Of a stretch of DNA of 64,000 nucleotides, positions 31,032-41,625 are shown one piece after another. How positions within the stretch are numbered: position 1 is the stretch's first letter; each line of letters starts with the position of its first letter. The notes beneath the pieces are model-generated. The model was not told where the DNA came from and made no database searches. It was given only the letters and a program-made list of their open reading frames with translations. The position numbers and the translations under genes were made by a program. Source of the DNA: Closterium sp. Naga37s-1 (taxonomy: Eukaryota > Streptophyta > Zygnematophyceae > Desmidiales > Closteriaceae); assembly GCA_947471745.1 (NCBI GenBank), contig CANJKZ010001028.1, forward strand, positions 714,501-778,500, read 5' to 3'.

Positions 31032-32459
31032 TCAAGATCCCCAGACACGGAACGCAGACGCATCGCCAACCTTCCCCGTCCACCGCAGAGTAGGTGTGGT
31101 CTCAGGCAAGGAGACACGAGGCTGAAGGTTGATCTGATGCGCTGCGTACTGAACCGCGAACGGCCACAGAAAATGGGGAGCAGCCGCATGGATCATGGAC
31201 GTACGAGCGACGTCCATGACCATGCCAATGCGGCGCTCAGCAATCCCATTTTGCTGCGGAGAGGCCGGAAGCGTGAACGTCTGGCGGATGCCCTCAGAAC
31301 GACAGAAGGCTCTCAGGAGGTCAGAGGAAAACTCCCCACCTCTGTCTGAGTGCAGACGCAGAACAGGAAGGTCTGAGCCGAAACTCTCACGAAGCTGGCG
31401 ACGAGCACCGCGGATCCAGTCGATCAACACCTCAGTGACCTCACCCTTGCTGCGCAAGGGGAAGACTGTGGTGTAACGCGAGTAGTCGTCAACGACCAGC
31501 AGGAAGTAACGCTCGTGACCCTGTCCACGAACGCGGGCTGGGCCCCACACGTCCATGTGAAGAGTCTGCAGAGGGGCCTCAGTCGGAGGAAACGAGGAGG
31601 AGTGAGGAGCGGCGTGCTGCCGGCCCTCGACACAAGGAACACAGGTGGGGGCAGGCCCCGGAGGAAGGGGAGGGAGGGACCTGGGGAGACCAGAGACAAG
31701 GGCACGGGAGGCCATACCTCGAAGACGAGGCAGGGAGGGGTGACCAAGGCGGTGGTGCCAAAGGAGAGTCTCGTGCGACAGAGGACGACACAAGCAGGGG
31801 GCAGACGCAGGACTAGACCTGGACGCGGCAGCAAACACCTGACTAGACGCAGCTACTTGACCAGACACAGAGACCGGAGGAGGTGCAGTAGTCAGTGTGT
31901 ACAGACTCGACCCTGGCCGACGGGTGAACGTGGCCAGGTGGCGGCCCGTCCGAGAGCAAGTGCAGTGGGTCACACGCTGACCTCCAGGGGTGAACTGGTC
32001 AACCCACGCGTCCTGGAGGTCAGCTCCACTCACCAAGTTCGTAGAGAACGAGGGGACGTGGAGTCCCGACAGCAAGCCCGACGGGGCAGCAGGACACGGT
32101 AAAACTGTAGAGGAGCGTGCAAGGACTGGGCCCCCTGAGGGGTCAGCAAGGGAGACCGCAACAGGCCGGCTGAGCGGCGTGAGCGTGGTGCTGTCTCTAA
32201 AGAAAGAGCGTGAAGCACCAGAGTCAAGTGTGAAAGTGTGCAAGGCCTCAGTAGGTGCAGTTCCAGAGAGAGTAGACGTACCAGCACCTGGAGCAGCAGA
32301 CGCACTAGCACCTAGGGCAGCAGCCGCACTAGCACCTAGGGCAGCAGCCGCAGTGCCCGGGTCGGGCGGGACACTCAGGTAACAGTCACCCTCAGTAATA
32401 TCAGCAAGAGCATACATGGCAGCAAGGATAGCATCAAAATCTAGATCAAAGATAGGCAC
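31032..32459 (-). CDS. Element F: protease, GAG-pre-integrase and integrase, open over 475 codons
   Basis: This is the best-preserved part of the high-GC family. Counting from 32459, the protease active site DSGA is at residues 79-82. The zinc domain is H236, H240, C273, C276. The integrase triad is D303 (MDVWGP), D372 (HSDRGGEF) and E408 (QQNGIAERR), which is the D,D35E spacing expected of retroviral-type integrases. The C-terminal part runs to FRVWGS, where a TGA stops it. The frame belongs to the Gag-Pol polyprotein, so its first Met is not a real start; a TAG near 32495 and another break near 32697 cut it off from gag. Confidence 0.85.
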   Translation of the reverse strand: MPIFDLDFDAILAAMYALADITEGDCYLSVPPDPGTAAAALGASAAAALGASASAAPGAGTSTLSGTAPTEALHTFTLDSGASRSFFRDSTTLTPLSRPVAVSLADPSGGPVLARSSTVLPCPAAPSGLLSGLHVPSFSTNLVSGADLQDAWVDQFTPGGQRVTHCTCSRTGRHLATFTRRPGSSLYTLTTAPPPVSVSGQVAASSQVFAAASRSSPASAPCLCRPLSHETLLWHHRLGHPSLPRLRGMASRALVSGLPRSLPPLPPGPAPTCVPCVEGRQHAAPHSSSFPPTEAPLQTLHMDVWGPARVRGQGHERYFLLVVDDYSRYTTVFPLRSKGEVTEVLIDWIRGARRQLRESFGSDLPVLRLHSDRGGEFSSDLLRAFCRSEGIRQTFTLPASPQQNGIAERRIGMVMDVARTSMIHAAAPHFLWPFAVQYAAHQINLQPRVSLPETTPTLRWTGKVGDASAFRVWGS

Positions 32460-33740
32460 ATTCTGCAGAAGCAGATCATGCCAGCGAGGGAGCTAAACAG
32501 AGTCAGGAAACTGGGTACGCCAAGCGTCAGTCAAGCGACCGAAGCAGCGCTGCGTGGTGTGTGGGAGCCCACACACCTCCCCACTACCAGGGCCGGTGCG
32601 AAGAACGTAAGCGCAGGGACCAGCATCCCCAGACCTCCCACGCCCAGCGTACCACTCACGAAGCTGCTGAACCGACGGGGTCTCACGGGTGCGCAGCTAC
32701 TGCTGGCGCTGGTTGCCACCAAAGCCTCCACTCTGCGCGGCTGCCCCTCGACCAGAACCACCGCCGCCTCCGCCTCCACCACCGCCGCCGCTGCCTCCAC
32801 CACCTCCGCCGCTGCCTCCACCACCACCGCCGCTGCCTCCACCACCCCCACTGCCGCCACTGAAGCCCCCACTCCCGGTACCACCCCCACCTCCACCGCC
32901 ACCCCCTCCGCCTCCTGCACCACCCCCCCCGCCACCCCCTCCACCACCCCTGGTCCCCTTGCCCTTGCTGTTGCGGCGTCTCCCACTAGGGGCCGACGCA
33001 GCTCCGACCTCCTCAGTGCCAGCAAGGTCGACAGTAGCAGCAGAAGAAACAGAGGGGAGAAGTGGGACAGGGGAACACCCCTCAAAGAAGGGGGTGCGAC
33101 GGTCGCCGCGAGAAGCACCTACAGCTAAGATACTCTTCTCAGCTGCAGCAAGGCGCTCCTCTAGCAGGTCGACAGTCAGCTCGGTGGGGCAAAGGGAGAG
33201 AAAGTGGTCCCTGACTGAAGAGAGAGAGTCAGGGAGGCGGGTGACTAGGTAGTAAAGGGTGATGTACATGGGGGGGGGGTTCTTGGCACAGAACTCAGTG
33301 GGAAGGGCAGCGCGGTAGCGGGCGTCACTAGCGCGAAGGTGAGCAACTAGGTCAGCGACTGTGGCAAAGGCGGCAAGGTCAGGGAACAGGTACGGCAGCA
33401 TGAGGCGACTGAGGGCAGCAGTGGCAGGGGAGGAGTAGCGCCCAACTACAGCGTCGTACAAAGACTGAGCAGTCTTGTACTGACCAAGGTGTGCGCGCTC
33501 AGCAGGCGGCAGGTGACTACGAACAGCAAGACGAGCAACAGCGTCACGAGTGGTCCACTGCGAGCGAACAGTACTGTCAGCAGTGACAGGAGGAGCAGTG
33601 GAAACACCGGACGTGTGATCGAAAAGGGATACCCCATCCCTAGAGTCACACTGAAGAAAGAGCTGTAGGTCATCAACCCATACGTCAAAGTCAACTGCAC
33701 GTCCCTCAGAGTCAAAGGTGAGAACTGTAGGACTAGCCAT
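32460..33740 (-). pseudogene. Element F: gag
   Basis: From the ATG at 33740 an open frame of 347 codons encodes MASPTVLTFDSEGRAVDFDVW, ARLAVRSHLPPAERAHL, YDAVVGRYSSPATAALSRLM, DLLEERLAAAEKSILAVGAS and a Gly-rich tract of about 80 residues ending QSGGFGGNQRQQ. A stop follows at 32697. After it, VQQLREWYAGRG and a Cys/His segment (CAYVLRTG...VCGLPHTTQRCF) continue to a second stop near 32495. Gag would be about 440 residues if uninterrupted. Confidence 0.87.
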
Positions 33741-34712
33741 AGCAGCAGTAGAAGCAGTAGGAAGAGGAGCAGCAGTAGCAGTAATAGCAGTAGTGCAGCA
33801 GTAGTAGCAGTAGCGGCAGTTCGGCTAGGTGGCGCGGCTCGGCTCACCAGAGACAGGTGCAGGCGTCGGCAGGGGTCGGCAGGGGCTCGTCAGCAGGGTC
33901 CGGCAGGGGCCAGTAGCGGCACGCCAGAAGGGGCCGCGCGAGTTGGGGCCGGCAGGGGCTCGGCAGCAGGAGCGCCAGTTGGGGCCGGCCGGGGGCGCGC
34001 CAGTTGGGGCCAAGAAGGGGGGGGGGGGGGAGGGGGGGTCCGCGACGGGCCGGCAGAGGGGCCGCGACGGGCCGACAGAGGGGCCGCGAAGGGCCGGCAG
34101 AGGGGCCGCGAAGGGCCGTCAGAGGGGCCGCGAAGGGCCGCGAGGTGCCGCGATGGGCCTGAAGAGGGGCCGCGAAGGGCCGTAGTAGGGGCCGTGACGG
34201 GCTGAACAGGGGCCGCGATGGGCCTTAAGAGGGGCCGCGACGGGCCGTAAGAGGGGCCGCGACGGGCCGTAAGAGGGGCCGCGACGGGCCTGAAGAGGGG
34301 CCGCGACGGGCCTTAAGAAGGGGCCACGACGGGCCTTACGAGGGGGGCGCGACGGGCCTTAAGAGGGGCCGCGACGGGCCTTAAGAAGGGGCCGCGACGG
34401 GCCTTACGAGGGGGCGCGACGGGCCTTAAGAGGGGCCGCGACGGGCCTTAAGAAGGGGCCGCGACGGGCCTTACGAGGGGGCGCAACGGGCCTTAAGAGG
34501 GGCCGCGACGGGCCTTAAGAAGGGGCCGCGACGGGCCTTAGGAGGGGCCGCGACGGGCCTTAAGAGGGGTCGCTAAGGGCCACTAAGGGGCAGCGACAGG
34601 CCACTAGGGGCCTCGAAGGGCAGGCACTAGGGCGCGGCTCGGTCAAACGCGACACGCGCCTCGGGCAGGTAAAAAAAAAAATTCGAGTGGTGGGCCCTAA
34701 AAACTCGAACCA
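33741..34712 (-). repeat. Element F leader: GC-rich minisatellite
   Basis: CAG/TAG trinucleotide-rich sequence (33740-33825) is followed by G-rich repeats. The clearest are units of about 23-24 bp containing GGGGCCGCGACGGGCCTTAA at about 34200-34565. The element-sense strand is C-rich. No credible gene. Confidence 0.87.
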
Positions 34713-34723
34713 GCTCTATACCA
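34713..34723 (-). other. Element F primer-binding site
   Basis: TGGTATAGAGC directly after the LTR; one base is missing relative to TGGTATCAGAGC. Confidence 0.8.
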
Positions 34724-34854
34724 TGTGAGAATCGAGAATGGAATGAATGAACTAGAAAATGAGATGGGTACAAGTAGGAAGCACAAAAGTGTTGTACCCT
34801 CTAAGGACTACCCCACTACAGCCTAAATAGGCTATAGCATATATAAGTTTGACA
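34724..34854 (-). repeat. Element F 5' LTR
   Basis: 131 bp; two visible differences from the 3' LTR. Confidence 0.93.
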
Positions 34855-35248
34855 GATGTAACCCAATAACTCTTAGTTCCAACCAAACGGGTAAATAACG
34901 CACTTTTTCTTAGTACCAACCACACGGGTAAGTAACGCCTTACTCTTAGTACCATCCATACGGGTAAGTAACGCACTTACTCTTAGTCCCAATTATATGG
35001 GTAAGTAACGCAAGTGCTCTTAGTACCAACCATACGAGTAAGTAACGCACTTACTCTTATTACGAACCACACCATTATGTAACGCACTTTCTTTTATTAC
35101 CAACCATACGGGTAAATAACGTACCTACTCTTAGTACCAACCACACGTGTAAAAAACGCACTCCTTCTTAGTACCAACCTGACAAGAAAGTAATACAGTT
35201 ACTCTTTGTACTAACCATATGAGTAAGTAACGCACTTACTCTTAGTAC
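34855..35248 (+). repeat. 37-bp satellite block
   Basis: About ten monomers, the continuation of 27435-29008. It ends in TTAGTAC directly before the element G LTR, exactly as at 14962. Confidence 0.92.
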
Positions 35249-35380
35249 TGTCAGAATGTTATCATGTTTACAGTTGTGTAGGCTATAGTGGGGTAGCCCA
35301 TAAGGGGTACAACCCAATAAGCGTTAGTAATTGTAGCCAACTCTTTCATAGTTCATTTATTCTCGTTCGTTATTCTGACA
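35249..35380 (+). repeat. Element G 5' LTR
   Basis: 132 bp, TGTCAGAATG to ATTCTGACA. Confidence 0.92.
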
Positions 35381-35392
35381 TAGTATCAGAGC

Positions 35393-36461
35393 ATGTCCTT
35401 CGCTAAGACCGTTTTTTTTCCTTGGGCCCACCACAGCGCTGCCCCACTAGCAGCCCATAGCGGCCCTCGTGCCGCCCCTACTGCCTCGCGCGCCGCCCTT
35501 GTGCGGCCCTCTTCTCGACCCTAGGCCCGCGCCCGTCTCCCCTAGCCCCGGCCCGCGCCCGTTGCCCCTAGGCCAGCGCCGAACGCCCCTAGCCCTGGCC
35601 CGCGAACGTCGCCCCAAGGCCCGCGCCGATCACCCCTAGCCCAGGCCCGTCGCCCGTCGACCCCAGGCCCCGCGCGCGTGGCCGCTAGTCCCGGCTCGTC
35701 GCCAGACGCCCCTAGGCCCCGGCCCGTCGCTCGTCTCCCCTAGCCCCGGCCCGTCGCCTGACGCACCTAGGCCCCGGCCCGTCGCCCGTCGCCACGCGCC
35801 AGTCGCCTCTAGGCCCCGGCCCTGGCCCGTCGCCCATCGCCCCTCGGCCCGTCGCCCCTAGGCCCCGGCCTCGTCGACTCTCGCCCTAGCCTTGGCCCGT
35901 AGCTTGAAACCCCTAGGCCCCGGCCTGTTGCCCGTCGCCCCTAGGCCCGCGCTCGTCGCCCGTCGCCCCTAGGCCCCGGCCCGTAGCCCGTCTTCCCGCG
36001 CCCATCGCCCCTTGGCCCCAGCCCCGGCCCGTCGCTCGTTGCCCGTCGCCCCTCGGCCCGTCGCCCCTAGGCCCCATCCTCGTCGACCATCGACCCTATC
36101 CCCGGCCCGTCGCCCTTCGCCCTTAGGCCCCGGCCCGACGCCCGTCGCCCCTCCCTAGGCGTGTCGCCCGTCGCCCCCCCCCCCCTAGGCCCCGGCCCGT
36201 CGACCCCTAGGCCCGGCCCGTCCGTCGCCCCTAGGCCCCGGCCCGGCCACCGCCCCTACAGCCAGCGCACCGCCCGCTTGCAGCCCGCCAGCACCTCTTG
36301 CAGTCCACGCGCTGCCCCTCTTGCCGCACGTGCGCCGCTCCTTGCAGCCCTCGTGCCACCTCTTGCAGCCTGCTAGCCGCCCCTTGTGACCTGCTCTCCG
36401 CCCCTTGCAGCCTGCGCACTGCTCTCTCGCAACTTGCTAGCTGCCCCTCTCCTCTGCTGCA
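35393..36461 (+). repeat. Element G leader: C-rich minisatellite
   Basis: CCCGTCGCCCCTAGGCCCCG-type repeats occupy about 35515-36240, longer than in element C (about 15200-15620), followed by CTTGCAGCCC-rich sequence up to gag. No credible gene. Confidence 0.86.
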
Positions 36462-37750
36462 ATGGCTTCTCTTCGCATCCTCGCTTTCGATCCTGAGGGC
36501 CGCCCTATCCAGTTTGACACGTGGCTCGACGACCTGCAGCTGTACCTACAGAGCGACTCTCAGGACAGTGTTTCGTTGTTTCACCACTCGTCTTGCGTCG
36601 CTCCAGCCCCTCCCATCACAGCTGATAGTGCGACCCGCTCACAGTGACTCACTCGCGACGCTGCTGCCCGCTTAGCCATTCGCAACCACCTGCCGTTGGC
36701 CGACTGCGCTCACTTCGGACACCAGAGGACAGCACAGGCACAGTACGACACTGTCGTCGCTCGCTACTCCTCGCCTGCCACTGCTGCTCTAGGCCGCCTC
36801 CTACTAACCTACCTGTTCCCCGAGCAGTCCGCTTTTGCCACGGTAGAGGACCTAGTTTCCCACCTTCGCACTAGCGATGCTCGCTACCGCGCTGCCCTCC
36901 CAGCAGAGTTCCTTGCCAAGAACCCACCCCCGATGTACATCACTCTTTACTTCATTGTCACCCGCCTCCCTGACTCTCTTCGCGCTGTCAGGGACCACTT
37001 TCTTGCCCTTAAACCCACAGCCCTCACTGTTGACCTTCTCGAACAGCACCTCCTTGCAACTGAGACTAGTGTAGTCGTTGTAGGTGCTGCTGCAGACGTC
37101 CCTGGTGCTGAGGACGTTGGGGCCGCTTCTGCTAGTGCGAAGCGCCGTAGCAGCAAGGGCAAGGGTGGCAGGGGTGGTGGCTGTGGCAGCAGGGGTGGTG
37201 GTGGGGGAAGCAGTGGAGGTGGTGGAGGCAGTGGAGGTGGTGGCAGCGGTGGAAGTGGTGGCGGGAGTGGGGGATTTGGTGGCGGCGGTGGAGGCAGCGG
37301 TCGGAGTGGCGGTATTAGCAGCGGTGGGAGTGGTGGCGGTTGGACTGGAGCTCCGCGTGGAAGTTTTGGAGGAGGCCAGAGGCAGCAGCAGCAACGTCGG
37401 AGCGAGACCTCGTCGCCACAGCAGCTTCGTGAGTGGTTTTCTCAGCGTGCGGCGAATGGGGGTAGTGTTAGCTGCCCGTGTGTCATTCGCATGGGTGACC
37501 GTGCTGGTCAGACATGCAGGAAGCTTCACACTGAGCACCGTTGCTTCTCCCACCTCGACGATGCTTGGCGCGCAGAGTTTGGTGACGAGGCCGAGCGCCC
37601 CCGCTGGGCAGAGCTGCTTAGGACTGGAGTTGCTATCTTTGACCTAGACTATGATGCTATCCTTGCTGATATGTTTGATTTGTCTGTTAGTGCTGAGGGT
37701 GACTGTTACCAGTGTGTGCCGCCTGACCCAGGTATAGAGGCTGCTGCTCT
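36462..37750 (+). pseudogene. Element G: gag
   Basis: The ATG at 36462 opens MASLRILAFDPEGRPIQFDTW and continues to a TGA at 36645-36647. The same frame resumes as TRDAAARLAIRNHLPLADCAHF and stays open through YDTVVARYSSP, LTYLFPEQSAFATVEDLV, a Gly/Ser-rich tract, SPQQLREWFSQR, the Cys/His segment CPCVIRMG...QTCRKLHTEHRCF and EGDCYQCVPPDP. It ends at the junction with H just before the protease. With a single stop, this is the most complete gag of the window. Confidence 0.88.
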
Positions 37751-37780
37751 GGGATGCTGCACCTTCTGGGTTACCCTCTT

Positions 37781-38303
37781 TGCAGCATCCCAATGCACCT
37801 TTTGGTGCCTACCGAGAGCCACGTAGCGAGCCAGAAGGCTGAGAGGGTACGCGAGGCCAGGTCGTGTGCACGTCATCAGGTACATGAAGCAACCCACAAG
37901 CTCTGGGTACGGACCACTCGGCTCTACGGACTCGTCCGAAGGTGGAGCTGAGAATGAGTGGCCGGTAGATAAAGGAGTGGGCTGTGGCGAGGTGAACTGG
38001 AAACCGAAACGCTGAAGGACCTGGTGCACCATGTGTGACTGAGTCAGTGTGATGGTGCGCTGTGCTATGTCCCGGGTGATCTGCAAGCCAAGATAGCTGC
38101 GCAGTTCACCCAGGTCAGTGCAGGTGTGTCTCTTCTGCAGCTCCGATTTCACAAGGGTTAGTGCCTCAGTGTCAGCAGTGGAAAAGACGAGGTCGTCGAC
38201 ATACAAGAGGACGTAGAACGGCGGCAGTGACATGTCGGTGCGTAGAAACAGCAACGGGTCAGCAGTAGGAGTAAACCTAAGAGCCGCAAGTGTGGTCCTT
38301 AGT
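37781..38303 (-). pseudogene. Element H: partial reverse transcriptase
   Basis: LLRTTLAALRFTPTADPLLF, YVLLYVDDLVF, GELRSYLGLQITRD, MVHQVLQRFGF and YPELVGCFMYLMTCTRPG to HWDAAKRV are readable. The part before LLRTT is deleted, and linker (ATALVAESAS) joins it directly. YVDD is intact but the domain is incomplete. Confidence 0.85.
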
Positions 38304-39682
38304 AAACCCAGACGCAGACTCAGCAACTAGAGCAGTGGCATAGTCGAGACGGCAGGCAGAAGCAAAGTCAAGCAGCTCAGCAACGAGAGCAGACGCAGCA
38401 ACAGACTCAAAGGAAGGGTCTGTGACAGCAGTGGTGAGGAGATGAGAGACAGTGGGACTGGCAGCACGAGCGTGATCAGACTCAGGGTCAGGGACCGCAG
38501 GAAGAGAGGACTCAGGAGGAGCAGGCAGAGGAACACGCAGGGGAACAGAGGAAGGACGAAGGGTCATAGCGTGCGTGCCGGGGACAGGAGGAGGACGCGA
38601 ACGAGGAACACGACGAGCAGTGCGAACAGGCGAGACAGGACCAGACGCAGGCTCACGACGCTCTGTAAGACCGCCGGACTGCTCAGTGTAAGGAGAAGGA
38701 GCAAGCAGTGGAGAAGCCGGCTGTAACGGCGGCTGAGACTGGTCAGGCGGTGGACACAGGAGGGGAGGAGTAAGGCCAGTAGAAGACGGGGTACCAAGAA
38801 CCTGTGAAGTAGGGGAACGAAGTACGGTCGCGGCCGCACAGCGCCACCAGGGTCAACAGCGCCAGCTCCTGCAGCTCCAGCACCTCCAACACCAGGGCCT
38901 CCAACTCCAGCCCCTCCTGCGCCAGTGCCTCCAACTCGAGCTCCTCCACCTCCAGCTCCACCAGCGCCAGAGCCGCCAGCACCAGTTGCTCCAGACTCCG
39001 TAGGGTCTCCAGCTCCAGCACCCTCAACACCACCAGTCCTGGCAGCTCCAGTACCAGTGACCGCAGTACCTCCAGTAACACCAGCTCCAGCAGCAACTCC
39101 AGCACCTCCAGCTCCAGCAGTTCCAGCACCTCCAGCTCTGGTAGATTGAAGGCGTGGGTGCCGAACAAACCACACACGTAGCTGCTGCGGAGACAGTCTC
39201 AGCGACGCACCAGCAGAATCTCCAGATGAAGCAGCACCCTGAGGCTCAGCACCTCCAGACTCCGCACCCTCCGACGCAGCACCCCCAGGCTCAACACCCG
39301 CAAGCTCTGCACCCCCAGTCTCAGCACCCTCAAACTCCGCACCCCTAGGCTCCGCACCCCCAGAATCCGCACCCCCAGGCTCCGCACCCCCTGACGCAGC
39401 ACCCCCAGACGCAGCACCTCTAGCAGCACCTGAGCCGACAGCTACCTGAACAGGCGCACGACCAGGGAAAGGGTCTACCTGAGACACACCCGAGGGAGCA
39501 AGACCCTGGGGCGGGAGGGGGTCTACCGGAGGGGGACCAGGAGCAAGGAAGAGCGGCGGGGGCGGGGGAGGGGCAGAGCGGTAGAGGAAGAGACCGTAAA
39601 AGGGAACCGACTTGTCAAATGTGACGTCCTGAGAAGGGAAGACACGGCGCGAGGTGAGGTGGTAAAAGTGCCAGCCAGGCGC
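38304..39682 (-). pseudogene. Element H: linker
   Basis: From 39682 down, GGAEPGGADSGGAEPRG-type pentapeptide repeats, SPQQLRVWFVR, a Gly/Ala/Thr-rich run and the acidic segment to ATALVAES are visible, with a frame change near 38570. The 38564-39838 frame (424 codons) is open from the integrase C-terminus through the repeats. Confidence 0.75.
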
Positions 39683-40560
39683 GTCAGGGACAAAGCCAAG
39701 GAAGAAGCAGGGGATAGCACGGAGGGAGAGCTTGTCCGCGGACGTATCGCGAACAAAGGCACAAGATCCCGAAACCCGGAACACCGACGAATCGCCAACC
39801 TCCCCCGTCCAACACAGTGTGGGCGAGGTCTCCGGCAAGGAGAGACGGGGCTAGAGGTTGAGCTGATGCGCAGCGTACCGGACCGCAAACGGCCACAGAA
39901 AATGGGGAGCAGCCGCATGGATCATGGAGGTACGAGCGACATCCATGATTAAGCCAATGCGGCGCTCAGCAATCCCATTTTGCTGAGGGGAGTCCGGAAG
40001 CGTGAACGACTGGAGAATGCCCTCCCCACGACAAAAGTCCCGCAAGAGGTCGGAGGAGAACTCACCACCTCTGTCAGAGTGCAGACGCAGGACAGGAAGG
40101 TCCTGGCTGAAGCGCTCGCGGGGCTGGAGACGGACTGTGCGGATCCAAGGGATCAAGACATCAACAACCTGACCCTTGCTGCGCAAGGGGAAGACCGTGG
40201 TGTACCGCGTGTAGTCGTCAACAACCAGCAGAAAGTAGCGCTCGCGGCCCTGTTCACTGACGCGGGCTGGGCCCCACACGTCCATGTGGAGAGTCTGCAG
40301 GGGAGCAGTTGCGGGGGAAACGAGGAGGAGTGGGGAGCGGCGCGCTGCCGCCCCTCGACGCAAGGATGGCAGGGCGGGGCAGGCGAGGGCGGGAGGGGAG
40401 GATGAGACCTGGGAAGACCAGAAACAAGGAGGCGGGAGTGCATGCCACGAAGGCGTGGTAGGGAGGGATGACCAAGGCGGTGATGCCACAGGAGAGTCTA
40501 GTGCGACAGGAGGCGACACGAGCAGGGGGGTGCTACCGGACCTCACGCGGACACCTGGGC
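39683..40560 (-). pseudogene. Element H: GAG-pre-integrase and integrase
   Basis: CHPCVEGRQ, MDVWGPARVS, HSDRGGEFSSDLLRDFCRGEGI and QQNGIAERRIGLIMDV supply the integrase triad. The C-terminus FLWPFAVRYAAHQLNL follows, then a frame change (near 39851) to the ETSPTLCWTG segment. The zinc-domain histidines (HHRLGHPSLPRL) are in another frame near 40450-40490. Confidence 0.85.
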
Positions 40561-41625
40561 AGACGCAGCTACCTGAGGTGGCTCGGTAGCCAGTGTGTAC
40601 AGACTCGACCCAAGCCGACGGGTGAAAGTGGCCAGGTGACGGCCCGTCCGTGTACTCGTGCAGATTGAAACGCGCTGACCCCCAGGAGTGGTGGTAGTGA
40701 CCAGCGCATCCTGGAGGGCAGCGGTACTCACCAAGTTCGTAGAGAACGAGGGGAGGTGAAGACCTGACAGTGAGCCGGACAAAACCGCCGGACATTGGAG
40801 GACAGTGGAGGAACGGGCCACGACCGGCCCCCCGGAGGGGTCAGCCAGTCTGACAGGGACAGGTGCAGGGAGAGGAGTGAGGGTGGTTCTGTCACGAAAG
40901 AAATAGCGGGAGGCGCCTGAGTCCAACGTGAAGGTGTGCAAGGCCTCAGCAGGCGCAGTACCAGGGAGAGTACCAGACTCACTAGCACCTAGAGCAGCAG
41001 TGGCGATACCTGGGTCAGGCGGCACACACCGGTAACAGTCACCCTCAGCACTAACAGACAAAGCATTCATAGTAGAAAGAAGAAAGTCATAGTCTAGAGC
41101 AAAGACATCCACACCCAGTCTAATCAGCTCTAGCCAGAGGGGAAGCTCAGCGGCGTCGCCAAACTCTGCACGCCAGGTGTCACTCAGACAGGAGAGGCAG
41201 CGGGACTGTGTGTGACCAACTGTCCCGCAAGTCTGACCAGCCCGATCACCTGTGCGAATGACGTACGGGCAGCGAGCACTACTCCGAGACGTCCCACGCT
41301 GTACGTACCACTCACGTAGCTGCTGAGGCGTAAGTGTCTCACGCTGACTCCGCTGCAGCTGCGCCAGGCCACCGCCAGAAACTCCCAACTGAACAGCTGC
41401 ACAGCGACCGCCACTACTGCCACAGCCACTCCCCTTACGAGTGTACCACTCACGTAGCTGCTGGGGTGAAAGGGGTTCGTGCTGACGCCAATGCAGCTGC
41501 ATCTGGCCACCTCCAGAAACTTCCCACCGAACAGCTCCAGAGCGACTGCTACTACGGCTGCCACCACCCCCACTGCTGGCAACACGTCCGTCACCACTCT
41601 CACCGCTGCTACGAAGAGGAGTCAT
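40561..41625 (-). pseudogene. Element H: atypical gag with duplicated module, and protease
   Basis: The ATG at 41623-41625 opens MTPLRSSGESGDG, so the conserved MASLR N-terminal domain of Gag is absent. Two related modules follow, LSPQQLREWYTRKG and LTPQQLREWYVQRG, separated by about 45 residues, then a Cys/His segment (CPYVIRTG...QTCGTVGHTQSRC), EGDCYRCVPPDP and the protease site LDSGASRYFF. The frame is open to 40543. A Leu run upstream of the ATG is a reading of CAG/TAG repeats, not protein. Confidence 0.78.

Larger units (their letters stand above)
29009..34854 (-). mobile_element. Element F: youngest-looking copia element, both LTRs, perfect target duplication
   Basis: LTRs at 29009-29139 and 34724-34854 (131 bp each) differ at only two positions by eye. 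GATGT flanks both ends (29004-29008, 34855-34859), and the duplicated satellite has a single uninterrupted GATGT at 14575-14579. The element encodes gag, protease and integrase with few breaks. It has lost most of the linker and the first half of RT by deletion near 30372, so it could not retrotranspose without help. Confidence 0.94.
35249..37750 (+). mobile_element. Element G: 5' half of a copia element
   Basis: An LTR at 35249-35380, primer-binding site TAGTATCAGAGC (35381-35392), C-rich leader and gag are followed by an abrupt join to element H in opposite orientation at about 37750. It sits at the same satellite position as element C and is its duplicate; both share the in-frame TGA after RSQ in gag. 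Confidence 0.92.

Noticed and set aside
32689..33252. 187-codon proline-rich + strand frame resembling a cell-wall extensin
   Set aside because: It is the antisense of the Gly-rich tract of element F gag, which has a conserved family sense frame.
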